A stretch of 64,000 nt of DNA from Lethocerus indicus. Its lineage: Eukaryota > Arthropoda > Insecta > Hemiptera > Belostomatidae. Every line of letters begins with the position of its first letter. The stretch's first letter is position 1. Position numbers and translations under genes: made by a program. The notes below the pieces were generated by a model. It did not search any database. It saw only the letters and a program-made list of their open reading frames with translations, and was not told the origin of the DNA. The stretch is from the NCBI GenBank assembly GCA_019843655.1, contig JACDQD010000011.1:17774604-17838603 (forward strand). The letters are read 5' to 3'. Below, piece after piece: positions 49,621-61,374 of this stretch.

Positions 49621-51629
49621 CAATCACTAGAACCACTATATCATGTAGTATATGATAAAAAACAGTTCTATTATAAAAATTAATATTAAACTAATTATAT
49701 TTAAAATTTGTTTAAATTAAAGTTCTTAACGGCGGTCAAAGCTCTCAGGCTTAAAGCAAAGGCAGCAAGTTGATTCCTATTTCGACGGGTCATTTCAAGT
49801 TGGGAAAAGCGTCGAGAAATTGCTTTAGTTCGTTTAATGCTCTTCCAAAAACTTTCCACAGAGTAAAAGTCCATTCTAAATCAAAGCGAGAGAGGGGGAG
49901 AAAGAATATAAAACAGAAACAAACTCCAAAAGTTGCATCTACACATTAGCGCCCACCACTGTTTTTTTAAAGGTTAAATATACCTTCACAATTTTGATTT
50001 CAGAAACTAAAGTTCGAATTCCCGATTGTTGGTAATTAGAAATCGCCATTCAAGCACCCGATAGGTTGTTTATTTTTTCTTTCAAATCACAGAGAAAATT
50101 CGGGGATGAGAAACTGCTAATGAATAAGAGAAAGCGGTGGAACTCCCGGTGGACATAATTAGACCAGGAAAAGCCCCGCGGCGGACTTCTGGATCTCGGG
50201 AAAATTTGAAATTTCCCAAAACCGAATTGTAATTACAGTTAAAACCGGGGTGAGCGAAGAAGAAGGAGAAGGGAAAAAACAATTTTCAACTGTCATTATA
50301 ACGGCATCCTTCAATACTGTCCAAGTCTCCCTGCGAACTTTCTTTTTAAATTTTCAAAGTTCAAGACAAGTTCACCAAAAGTTTTCGTAATCGCAGATTA
50401 CGTGTTTGTCTTCAACGTTGTCAAATAACTTGTTCAAAATTACAGATTTTTTCCCTTCTGCGAAATAAGAGAAAAGCTGTATTATGTTTATTGTAAACAG
50501 CAGAATACAATTGTTGAGCCTTTGAAACTTGTTTTTCAGAAGACACGACGGTATTTATAAATCAATTAATCGTAAATATGACAATGAGGACAAATAAGAA
50601 ATTTCCGCCCGAGCATCAAAGTAGTGTAAATTTGATTATATAATGGATGTATAACAAAAAAACCAGTTGGTGTGACAATTTAAAGCCCGGATGGAATGCC
50701 AAACTGCCCAAGATTTAAGGAATGAATCTGTCCGAAAACGACAGCAGTATATTTCTTATCTTTTCATGCGTTTCCTTTCTCAAAGGAATAAAACTGTATG
50801 GGTATATTCTCCTCATTTTTCCACCTCAATAGCAATTAGTGGAGAAATGAAAATAAGCCGGCCTAATCAGTTTTTTAGAAAATACATTTTTCTGAGAATT
50901 TCCGCTAAAATTAATAATTCTGTAATTGAGAGTTTAAAAAAAGTTAAGAAGCAAGGAAGGTTAATAATTCACGACTAATTGCTACCGTGTTCATTAACTA
51001 CGAAAAAGAAAAGGAAACTGCGAACGTCTGTTTTAATTTTTTTTTGCCTTATCACTTAGGTGCTATATCTTTTTACAAATTTTAGGGCTGGTTTTGCCGG
51101 CATTAAAGAAACAAAAACTTTAAACTTAAGTAAAGCAATATACGTTGTTTTAAGTTTAAAGTGCCCAAAAGACTTTTAATTATGATAGTTACGGTGCGAC
51201 AGGTGCAGTGTGAAAGTAACACTGCGGCAGCAACAGTTCAAAGTAAGAATCTGCCAGTAACAATTTGTTTTTAGTTTCCATCCTAAACTTGTCGATGTTC
51301 CTGTAAGCTGTAACAATGAACAAACAAAGTCTAGCCCCTCTGTAGATTATATCAAACCTAATAATACATAAGCCATGTAAATACTGATGATTACTAAGCT
51401 GAGATAGCTAATATTAATTGCTTGAGGACCGGGAGCTGCGTTCAAATTACTTGAATCTTATTGTAATAGTCTTATCATTATCCGCTCCTGGAATTCACCC
51501 CCAACATTTAATGCATTATTAAATACATATTTCATACTGGCTAAGTGCCATCCCGGGTACCCCTATTCCAGGTCTGCCGGCGATCGATCCCGGCCTTAAA
51601 CCTTGTGTCCATGAAAGGGCCTCAGTACG
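49621..51629. other. Intergenic, no gene recognised
   Basis: Mostly AT-rich. The 95-codon plus frame at 50691-50978 is lysine/arginine-rich without a domain. No other feature. Confidence 0.45.
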
Positions 51630-51680
51630 CGAGGAGGGCTAACTGGTAGTTACAGTTCGATCCCCGGTAAACCAAGACTA
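51630..51680 (+). repeat. tRNA-like fragment
   Basis: GGGCTAACTGGTAGTTACAG followed by TTCGATCCCCGGTAAACC resembles a T-arm/B box (GTTCGATCCCC) with a displaced A-box-like string. The boxes are too close for a tRNA gene. It may be a SINE remnant of a different subfamily because the post-B-box body differs. Confidence 0.3.
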
Positions 51681-54600
51681 ATGGGCCAGATAATGGAGAA
51701 CCGTTGTCTGCAATTTACTCAGCTGTGCGCAACACCGAACGGCCGAAGTTCGATTGCTCCCAAGGTGTCCCGGCCGAATGCACATGCACTTGCACATACA
51801 CTCGTCGCTAGATACAACGGCTCTCTTCACTCGACACGGACGAGAGGAGATCAAACAATCGCTTATCCGACCTGTAATTGTTACTAATACTGGCGGCGAT
51901 AACAGGGAATAGGTATCGCTTGAAAAAGTCCAAAAGTACCGATCCGATGTGCCAGTTATAAGGCCATCTTAATACAACTGCCCACATACAATGAAAGTAG
52001 GTTATTATATTAATAATTAAAATTATTAACCGAACTGTTACTACTGTAATCGTATGCTTGACCTACGTTTGCAGTTCATTTGCAGTTTAACCGAAAAATA
52101 AAGTCGGTATGTAAATGTATACATACCATTAAATAATTTACATAAATGGAAAGGGGACTGCTTACTGAAAGTCGGTCTTACGGCTGATATTAATGCCAAA
52201 ATAATATTGCCTTAATTAATTTGAGATGCCTGTTCGGGGGTTCCTATGTAAATCGTGACAAGACGCATAACATTGCTTGGGGATCATTCAGATATCTAGA
52301 AAGGCGGCGGGTATTGTTTTTAAATCCGATTTAAACGAGGTTTGCGGCATGTCAAAACAGAAATGTAGAGTTTAAAAACAGCCTAATAATTGGAAACGTT
52401 GCCACAATCAGGAGATATCTTATGGGGCCAATAAAGCCAATTAGGAACGTCATCGTGACGGGTGAAAGCTCCGAGATTTTTTTTGTTTTTAATTTAAAAA
52501 TTGGAAAGGAATATCTCCCGGCCGAGATGAGATTTGTTTTCTCGTGCCTCGTGTTTCATGTCAATTCTAAATGTCCCTCTTTTTGACCCCGAATGAACCT
52601 GGAAAGAAGATCGGAGAGGCCCGGGAAAATCGTTTAGAAAATAAATAAATATAATTCTACCATATTTCTACACTATTTAGTAGTTATCTATTTTACTTTT
52701 TAAAATCCAAATTTTATATTGGCGGCAGTGAGCAGTATTCTAATAATGCCAATTGCTAAAGCCACCCCTTTGTGGCCGATGGTTTTCGATCTCTTGTAAT
52801 GTCCCGCCGCTGTTTTATATCCAACGTCAAAGAAAAATAATCCCGACTAATCATACTTCGTCGGTTGATCGTGCCTGCTTTATCACATTTCAGTCGAACT
52901 CATCGTCGAAGCAATACGAACTTTAATTAACGCCGGGGATGACAAAGGAGCGGGGAAAAAATGGACGGGGTGGCGGACTAAACTACTACTCCCGTCGGTT
53001 AGTTTCAACCGCCTAAAAGTAAGTAGACAATAATAAGTCTACTGTTCTAAATAGAGGTCGGCTACATGGTGCCGGGTGGTAAGGGGGGGGGGCAGGGTCG
53101 GTTTCCACCCAGATATTAATTAAGATAGGGACCCACCAGAAGCCGCCCCCGCCTCCCCCCTCTAAAACGGAATAAGATTTCATCCCCCAGGAAATGCCTT
53201 TACTTGTCTCAGGAAGGGAGCTTATTTTTTGGGGGAGGTTTAATTCACATTTAATCCGGCAGGGAGAAAACAGTAATTTACAATATACGAAGTTTTATTA
53301 TCATGCTCTCTAATTTTCAGACTCTTATCATATTTGACGTGTATTGCCCATCTCTACTCAAGAACTGGGCATAGTCAATTCACTGTAATCATAAGTATTT
53401 TGATAAAATATGAATTTAACGGAGTAGAAGGATTTATTTGCTATTAGCATAACATCCACAGGAGAGAGTTCTGGTAAGAAAACCAAAATCAAATCATACT
53501 TTCTTTAATATATCACAATGTTACGTATGAGGATAACTAAATATATAAAAGTACAACTAGTATTGTTCAGATATCAATATATAACATAAGTAAAATATAT
53601 AATGGTATCAATTACACAGTATAATGCACTACATTTTAAACATCTTCTAGTACATAAACGTAATTTAATTCGTTTGGGGGTTCGGGAGGCTGGTTTTTGT
53701 AAGGTTTCCAAAATGAAGCAAAAACGAGGGAATCTCCAAATAGCGTTTTCTCTTAGTTTTTCAATCGCCGAAATTTAATTTCGGGTAACCCTGCATAGCT
53801 GGGATGTTTTCTCACACAAAATGTATAACAAGTTATATTATAATTTATACCCATTTACTACTGATATAAAATATTTCTAAAAGTTAAAAAGAAAGATGTT
53901 TGGATAGACGATTTCATGTGAATATATTGCAGTGTGCTGCCAAGAGGCTAGTTGATATTATCAATTGTAGAAATTAGATAGTTGTACGATTTCTTGAAAG
54001 TGGTCCAACATAAGCCCAGAAAAATAGTTCCAAGAAACACGGGTGCGATTTCCAGAAGTTTTTGTTTCTTCGACAAGTTCAGAAGTTCTAGAACTGATTT
54101 TGGTGGGAAGCCAAATGATACTTTCACTGAACACGAGAGTTGTCCCTGGCAGCCCTACTTAAACTCGGAGCCCTACACTTACGGTGACGCGATCGGAGAG
54201 AAACAGTAAGCGGTCAAAGAAATATGACGCGCACGAGGTTTTATAAGATGGCCAGGCTTTGGAATATCACGCCGTACTGTCCGAGTTTCATCTCTCTTAA
54301 ACCTGTTATACAGTAGACCGGTAAATAAGTCTACAACAAATTATACGAACTGAGATATTTATTGGTGTATCATAGACAATAAACCCCCGAAAATCCCAGA
54401 ACAAATACCTCAAAATAAATACAGTGAGGTACCGATGCAATTATTTTATTCCTGTTTGTCCGACGTATGTGCCATTGTATGTACCCGGGCATTGTCAATG
54501 TTTGTCTAGGTGTGGAGTGGAGAAAATCGGCAAGTTGAATTATAAATATTGAGCTGTAAATAGGAGCAATTTCTAATTCGGGTCGGACGCCGACTGCTAC

Positions 54601-55574
54601 CAACTCATATGCTAATGAGGGGCTAGAGGTATATACAGGCTCAAGTAGTGGCTGGAGGGGCTAATTTGAATAGGGCCCCCTTTCCACAACACTGTATATA
54701 GCCCCCGACCATTCATACATTGTATGCACGAGCCCCCCCCCCACTATTGTTTGTTAAACAGTGAACGTGGGCTTCAGCTCCCGACCTGGGCGAAAATGGC
54801 AATCTTCCGAACGACATTAAAGACTATTTCCCCCCTACGCGATTCTCTGTTTTCTGTTACAATCCAAGATTTCTTTAACCCAATACCCCCCATCAATACT
54901 TTCATCATACTCTGGGAAACGTGAACGATATACTTAAAGGTACAGTAGTGTCGTGCACACGTTTGCCGATATGAAGCGAGTCAAACGCAGCAGCAGAAAT
55001 ATTGGATTATTTCTGCCGCGCATGGAGCGTTGAACCGACGATCTACTGCAAATTGGACACCGATCTGCTTATGATCGCGCTAACACAATTACTATTCCAC
55101 AAGGTGGTTTTTAACGATATTACGGTTCCAATTGAGGCCTATATTTGTCACGGACGGTCGGCCGAATTTCGCCCCGTACGTACACTACCTCGCTGAGTTA
55201 GACGTAGTCCTACATCAAAGCAAGATTGTATTCGTACACAAGATTTATATGGATTAATATACATTATATATGGTTGTCAGTGTATGTATTCAATGGGATG
55301 GAAAAAAATCCTCTCTCCCCTTTCGAACCAGTGTACATTCAGTCAGTAAAATCAAATAAAGCATGCTGTTAGCAATGTTACTAACTGAAGTATTTGTTGT
55401 CAACGGTGCTTAATAGGGGTACAGATTCATTGTGGATCATGAAAGTGGGGAACTTAATATATGCTCTAAAAAATCATTTGTATCACTAAAGTATCTAGGC
55501 CCTAGCTGGCCTGTTTCAACTATCCGCCACCGTCAGTAACGAACGCAGTTAGAACTGTGTCACTGTGCCGTTTA
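51681..55574. other. Intergenic with possible regulatory blocks
   Basis: No gene was recognised. 52300-52660 and 52830-53240 are repeat-poor blocks mixing homeodomain-like cores (CCTAATAATTGG, GCCAATTAGG, AATAATCCCGACTAATC) with GC-rich stretches. A G run (about 12) lies near 53083-53094. Two small stems with GTAGAC/GTCTAC arms occur at 53024-53045 and 54312-54333. Confidence 0.35.
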
Positions 55575-55785
55575 GGGATGGAAATCCGCTCAGTGGTTAG
55601 GGCGAAACGTAGTTGGATATTCCGGTGGCGGACTGGAGTTTCCTCAATTGCAAATTTCAACTGAAACTAGCGGGGCTCACTAACTCCAGTGCATTAGCCT
55701 AGGCGGCGTAGATGTGAACTGCTTCACATCTTAAGTGCAGTTATGAGGGTTGTGCCCCTCTCTAAGAGTAGTACACACTTGTAAT
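55575..55785 (+). repeat. SINE-like copy with extended body
   Basis: An A-box-like CCGCTCAGTGGTTAGGGC (55587-55604) is followed by CGGTGGCGGACTGGAGTTT, matching the body after the B box in the copy at 28345. The B box itself is eroded. The downstream part (to about 55785) contains AACTGC/GCAGTT and GAGGG/CCCCTC stems and may be the rest of the SINE, but there is no second copy to prove it. Confidence 0.4.
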
Positions 55786-55937
55786 TGGAGTCTGTTACGG
55801 ATAAGTAACAATTGAAGGGTCCTAAATTTCACCTGGTTACCGTTTACATATTACACCTTGCGCGTAAGGGGGAAACGTGTGAATACAAAGCGATGTTACA
55901 TCGGTAACATTGCAGTGACAGCACTTAAAATCAAACA

Positions 55938-56156
55938 TTACTTAATATCAAAAATTAACTCATAAAAAATTCTATGAGATGCAATAACTGATAAATAACG
56001 TTGTAATAACCTTGACTGGGGGGTGTTTTGGGTCCATTCAGTTAACAGGTGTTTACAAAACTTCATTAATAACCGAAATCTGCCTGTAACACTAACGCTA
56101 GCGCTGAGCGGCAATTTGAGATTCAAATCACCGCCAATACCAATTAAACGGTTCAT
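55938..56156 (-). pseudogene. Decayed LINE endonuclease-like fragment
   Basis: The minus frame includes IGIGGDLNLKLPLSASVSV then TGRFRLLMKFC. In the APE-type endonuclease of Jockey/CR1/I LINEs the matching block is I(I/G)GD(F/L)N.KH..W.S...(T)..GR.LL....., with D and N of GDxN catalytic. The GDLN core and the GR.LL spacing are kept, while the later S-D-H region is not visible. No reverse transcriptase is found next to it. It is an old fragment and the limits given are only those of the open frame. Confidence 0.4.
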
Positions 56157-57652
56157 TTATTACGCTCGTTCCAATGATACATGATAAACGGGACATTATT
56201 AACTAGTCGCAACCGGTCTTAGAGGTATTTAGTGTTAAATGGGCTACATGCAGTACAGATAATTTGATATTGAAGTAGATTCAGTTGAAATTTGTATAAT
56301 TAAAGGAATCTGGACGATATTCCTTCATCATAATACAATATAAAATATAATCAATAATTATGAAATATATTGCGCTAAGTACCAATGAGTACTTAATAAA
56401 AAAGCAAAGAGCGCCAGCGTTATTAATAGTATAGACTCCATTCAGAGTTTTAATGGCCCGCTACATACACTAATGTACAGGGTAAGTATTCAGGGTTTCC
56501 TCTTAAGGGGTTGGAATTCGGGGTGTATTTTATCTGTATCCGTCTATGGAAGTGCGCGGGTGAACAACACACACCGCGAATAAATTGCGCTAAACGAGTT
56601 CGCAGACAGTTTGATTGAAAACGGCTTTCAGAGGCTAATAAAAGAGCCGCCCTCTCCCCCACCCCCAAAGGTAAAGCTTTAAACCCCAAAGCCTAAGCTT
56701 AAAGCCAAAAGCTCAAAGCTCCAGTTGGGGGCAAGATTAAGTGGGAGGCCCATTCCCCCAGAGTCGGCCTGTGGCCCACAAAATATTCTAGAGCAAATGG
56801 GTTACTTTTTTATATAAGCAAGGTTTTTTTTCGGGGGTTAGGAATATATTACCAACCATTGTCCGTCCTTTGTAGTAATCTACACGCCAGGTAACGGTAT
56901 GCGGTGTATATTATACTGTTCATTAAGACCGAGTGAGTCTTGTTTTCTGATCCTAAACGTAATCCGTGTTTTCCCAGTCGTTTATTCATCTTGGTTAATT
57001 ATTTATAGTTTCTATGTATTCTAGCGTTAATTTCCGTTTTTCTGAATGTTACGTACGGACGAAACTTGGACTATTATAATCATTTTAATTGGATAAGACC
57101 AGTTGAACGACTCAGTCGATAAAACGAGAAAGCGACCTTCTTTCTCCTGTAGAGGAGGATGAGCTAATTCTTTTTCAGCCTAGAAGCTACATATTGGGGG
57201 ACGTAAAGTTGGGCCGAGACGACATCCTTCTCATTATATAAGGGCATTTCGCTACATATATTACGGCCTTGTTACGGCACTTTTTTTTATGGAAAGCAGT
57301 TATTAAGGGAACTAACAGCAGTACAGAATTCTAGTTAGTACAATGCAGTTTACGACCACCCCTCTTTTAACCAGTTTAAATTTTTAATTCCTGGAAAATT
57401 CGGGTAGTTGATAGTGAAAAACAGCTTCCCTACATAAACTGCTGTTATAAAACTGCCGCCCTCAAATACAAGATGAGAGACCCTGTGTAATGAGATTATG
57501 TACCAGGAAAAGGAATAATTAAAGGGAATTCCGCAGTCACAGTTTGCCTTCTCGGATTTTTATTATTGTAACTTTCCCAATTAATATAGCAACACTTTGC
57601 AAAGAAAATATTTAAGTCCAAACACCCATGTTTAGAATACTGACGAATAAAC
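56157..57652. other. Intergenic, no gene recognised
   Basis: Short frames only. The HindIII-like minisatellite at 56662-56731 is listed separately. Confidence 0.5.
56662..56731. repeat. AAAGCTT-like minisatellite in a foldback
   Basis: Imperfect units of AAAGCTTTAAA, CCTAAGCTTAAAG and AAAGCTCAAAGCT lie between CCCCCAA (56662-56668) and TTGGGGG (56725-56731), which are complementary. Confidence 0.7.
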
Positions 57653-57725
57653 TACCGAAGATGGAGATGGATGTCGAAACTAGTCTAGCAAAAGACCAAA
57701 CCAGCAAGAGGAGACGGAAGAATAC
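57653..57725 (+). repeat. Module copy with both halves
   Basis: ACCGAAGATGGAGATGGATG and TCGAAAC are followed by TAGTCTAGCAAAAGACCAAA and CCAGCAAGAGGAGACGGAAG. It keeps the GTCT/AGAC hairpin and the GGAGACGGAAGAATACA tail. It is the best-preserved downstream half in the window. Confidence 0.6.
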
Positions 57726-59589
57726 AAATCTACGGTATTCCAACCCCTCGCCGACCACAAAACAGGTATTCCAGGAATTTAAATTGTTTCGAGAAAACAA
57801 GTTTCTATTGAGTAAGGGAGTGGTAGTTACGAACTCTAGCATTCTCATTAGATTCAGACAAGTTGTTTCGTTTAGGTGGTTTCTTCAGGTTTCCTCATGT
57901 ATTTCAGGAATCCTGTCTGTTATCACACCTATTTATAGTATAACAAATATTTAGAGATTTAAAAGCAATTGTTTATTTGTAGCATACCTCAATGGACAAA
58001 ATATTTCTACATTTTCCAACTAGTTAATGATATTGTTATATTTTTTCTGCATTGGAAATTGAAAATGGAGATCATTGTCATTTTTCAACGTGCTTCATAA
58101 TGGGTGGAGAGGAAGGAACCGTAAGGTAAATAAATGGCGTCGGGTACCAGAACATCTGTCTTTCTCGTGACGAAATGGAGAATAGAGATTGAAAATTTAG
58201 ATTTCCCTCTGCGAATTTCACGCGTTTTTGTAACAGCCAGGCCGCTAGTCACACCGTTTGGATATATTTACGGCTGGACGCAATAAATCCGGTTATGGCG
58301 CAATAAATTGGCAAGATAGGTTCGGTCGGGTTTCACAACCATCCCTTCTCAACCCCCTCGACGGCTTCCTATAAATCAAAAAGGTGCAATGCAGTCGTGC
58401 CAACCGCGTTTTCGGAGACCCATTTTTCCCCTCCTATGTCCGCTTCTTCTTTCCGGCCCTTCTGGAGTGGGGCCAAATTTCCCACCGTCTCCACTGTTCT
58501 CCCTTACTTAGCCCTTAACCAACAGTAGCGGCTTTCTTTTTGTTCGACTACCGAAGGCGGTGAGAAACCAGAACCAATGGAAAAAGGGCTTTTATAATGT
58601 CCGCTTGGAAAACTAGTTGAAAAGCCCACGGTATTTTTTCAGCGGCGCACTCAATTATTTACAGATATCTCGAAGACCTAATAAATAAAAACTTGCCACT
58701 GAATAAAACCCATTTATAGCTCCAAGAGAGTATTCGACTGTACGAGGTCAGCAAATATTGAGAAGATTCCAATCTGATACTTCAAACTATATTTTATTAT
58801 TTTTTTTATGCAAGCTTGTGGGGTCATGCTCCATACAAATGGAGACATACATTTCATACATTACGTCAATATGTTAACATTAATTCGTGATCCATGCAAG
58901 CTTAACATGCAATTCGATACTAAATAAACTCCTTTTTTCAAATTTCACCCTGAGTGAAGCAACCAAATTAATACATAAAAAATAAGTATGATTTGAGCTC
59001 ATTTAATTTGTTACAGTCATTCCATGTCTGTCAATTAAGCAGCAACATCGGAACATTTTACGTCGGAGGAGAAAACAATAATTTAAAAATTCCCGTTTAA
59101 ATCTACGCGATACGTTATTTATAAATTTGAATAGATGACGCCGAGAGCTTTAATGGGAAGGTTAGCTTTAGGTTCATTATAATTAATCCCTGGGGTAAAT
59201 TAAATTTTGTAATAATTATTCCGGCGCTGAAATTCATTTGAATGAAACGGTAGATTTTCTGACTGCCGAGTAAACGAATTACGCCGGAGGGCGTGGTAGT
59301 TAAAATCAACTTCCATCGTGGGAAACAAGATCAAACTTTTATTTGTTAAGTACGGTTGCTATATATTGTCATATTTGTTACAGATACATTTATTTTATTA
59401 CAGTGAATGTTTTTTTTTTACAAAAAATGGCATTCTAATGAGTACAGTAGAATGTACGCGACCTTGACATTGACTCAGTGGAAAATTTTAATTGATCAAT
59501 GAATTGATTAAACAGGATAAACTCCCGTATACTTAATTAGAATTAATTTAGGTACTTCGTACCTGAACAACCATTCCCCACCTAAAACT
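57726..59589. other. Intergenic; GC-richer blocks
   Basis: No gene was recognised. 58120-58660 is a repeat-poor block holding the phased CGCAATAAAT pair listed separately. 59100-59310 is AT-rich with TAATTAAT and TAATAATTATT cores and may be regulatory. ATGCAAGCTT occurs directly at 58808-58817 and 58893-58902. Confidence 0.4.
58279..58308. promoter_or_regulatory. Two CGCAATAAAT decamers 20 bp apart
   Basis: CGCAATAAAT occurs at 58279-58288 and 58299-58308. GCAATAAA is the reverse of TTTATTGC, a binding core of posterior Hox (Abd-B/Hox9-13) proteins. The 10-bp spacer is not repeated, so the exact duplicate looks like site recurrence. No gene nearby. Confidence 0.3.
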
Positions 59590-59660
59590 CAACGGAGCAA
59601 CGTTAACGCTTCGAGCCGGGTTCGAATACCAACGGTAGACGGAATTTTCATTAATCGAAA
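59590..59660 (+). repeat. SINE-like copy
   Basis: A good B box GGTTCGAATACC (59619-59630) is followed by AACGGTAGACGGAATTTTCA, matching the body in the copies at 28345 and 34905. The A-box region (GGAGCAACGTTAACGC) is weak and close to the B box. Confidence 0.5.
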
Positions 59661-59699
59661 TATATGAATTTAAAAAAAGGCATATTTGTTTATGATTGT

Positions 59700-60420
59700 G
59701 CCAGTAGTAAGTCAGAGGAGGCAGTTAGTTGCAGTACAGATTACAGGTAGTTGCAGTGGTAATAGAACCGAGGCAACTATTGGTCAGGTAATTAGGCCGC
59801 AGACAGATTTGACCAATCAAAGCGTGTCTTGGTTAAAGCGAGGATTAAACCGCCAATTATTTCAGCCCTACTATTGTCCCCGACATCAAACCCACACGGC
59901 TTTCTGAGCCCCCTGTCCTGGATAATCTCGATTTGGTTATAATCGTTTCTGATGATTTCGCAAAATCATCAATTCACCGCTAGACTACTAGAGCTATTGC
60001 GGAGCTAATGCTGTTAATTATTTACTGACTTTAGTTCATTTAGCTAATCCTTGGCTGTTTTTCTTTTCTTATTTGTGTAATCTTTTAATCCGTTTAGAGT
60101 ATCGAGTAGAGTCTTCGTTGCGACCGGCTCAGAGACTTAGTCTTAAATAGTTCTGTATTTTTATATTTTCTTTTGTATTATTTATTTTAAATTTGCAAGA
60201 ATTAATTTGCCACTTTTTTGTGCAGTAAAAAGATCTTTTCCCAAGTGGTTCGTATAACGGGTTACCGCTCTACTTATGCAAATGGTACTGCGACTTCTAC
60301 ACTTTGGGCTAATAGTACAGCTATTGCTACAGTTACCGTTACTAGCGCTTCTACCTCTCCGGTTACCGCTAATGTTAATTTTAAAACTACCGCTAATATT
60401 ACTTATACTTCCCCAAAGGT
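59700..60420. repeat. Degenerate minisatellite-like region (Thr/Ser-rich frame)
   Basis: On the plus strand 60262-60410 repeats (G/C)TTACCG(C/T)TA-like units and reads as a Thr/Ser/Ala-rich peptide (NSTAIATVTVTSASTSPVTA). At 59703-59800 the opposite strand has the same composition (CACTGCAACTACC-like units). The two blocks are in inverted orientation about 500 bp apart. There is no signal peptide or exon context, so I call it a decayed repeat, not a mucin gene. Confidence 0.35.
59950..59971. repeat. Perfect 9-bp hairpin
   Basis: TGATGATTT (59950-59958) and AAATCATCA (59963-59971) flank the 4-nt loop CGCA. Confidence 0.85.
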
Positions 60421-61092
60421 GTATGGGTTCGGCGACCCCACTTTTCCAGCCCACATTAACTGCACCAGTTACTACAGGACAATTACACGCCGACTTATAG
60501 TGGTGTATAGGCTTCTCTCTTAAATGATCTCCCATGAAGGGTTCACTGTCGCTGGAATTAAGTTTGCGATGTCATTCAGTCGTTCCCGTTCAGTGTTCCC
60601 GTGTGAACATTGATTGATCAATAAGCAACATGACAGCCATTGCCACCTTCGGTTCATTAATCATTTACGCCCATATTCGTATACGGGAGCCACCGGATAT
60701 TATAACGTATGGTTTTTCACCGCCCGCGATCTCCCATCTTGGAAAAGCGGTCGGCCGGACGGGGGGAAAAGTCGTTTGTTTCGGAGAGACACGAAAAGGG
60801 AAAAGGGAAAGCGATGAGATAGCGATGTTAGGGGTGATGAGATGTAATCGCATAAAAGGTTTTTCGACTTCGGCGTTTCATGATGCCGCCCATTTAATAT
60901 GGCCATTACGCCTGAAGAGAAATATCGTAAACCGATACAATCGTGCGGTAGCAAGCGTGATAACAAATAACGCTCTCTCTCTCATTCGCTCCAAATTTAA
61001 TGTATTCAACAAAATTGATCTTCAAACTTAAGCCTGGTTGCCACTACGTCCCACAATTCGTTATCGATAAGCAGTCAGCTTTTAACAATTTT
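60421..61092. other. Intergenic, no gene recognised
   Basis: A 133-codon plus frame (60630-61031) overlaps two minus frames and has no domain; I do not call it. A TATCGATA palindrome (61062-61069), like the insect DREF site, lies just before the next repeat. Confidence 0.4.
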
Positions 61093-61374
61093 CAGCTCTC
61101 GGACATTTCGCAGGAAGAATTCTTTTTCCCAGAGATCCACTATCTGCGGATTAGCGGATTAAGGTTTTCCCCCTGCTAGGTTTCTCCCAGCGTCGGTAGA
61201 GAACACGAACGCGAAAAAGTATCCCTAAAGAAAATTCGCGGGGAAAAACGAACGGCAAGAATGATCCAACGATGAAGAGTAATAAATTAGTTCAGATGTT
61301 AATAAACCAGTCGCCAGGCAGTGTTGAGGGCAAAACTTTCAGAGGAGAAAATTAGCTAAAAAAAAACGCTATTC
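61093..61374 (+). repeat. 280-bp repeat family, longest copy
   Basis: This copy carries both parts of the family. The left part has GGACATTTCGCAGGAAGAAT, CTTTTTCCCAGAGATCCAC, GGATTAAGGTTTTCCCCC and TTTCTCCCAGCGTCGGTAG. The right part has AAAAAGTATCCCTAAAG, TAATAAATTAGTTCAG, CAGTCGCCAGGCAGTGTTGA and GAGAAAATTAGC. Left-part relatives are at 21843(-), 34283, 35728(-) and 63062; right-part relatives are at 29724 and 49350. No open frame, terminal inverted repeat or pol III boxes were recognised, so the class is unknown (non-autonomous DNA element or SINE). Confidence 0.65.

Noticed and set aside
59950..59971. CTGATGA near a hairpin as a canonical hammerhead ribozyme
   Set aside because: No GAAA strand or GTC site follows; the hairpin consumes the CTGATGA itself.
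60630..61031. 133-codon plus frame
   Set aside because: It overlaps two minus frames and another plus frame, and has mixed composition without family motifs.
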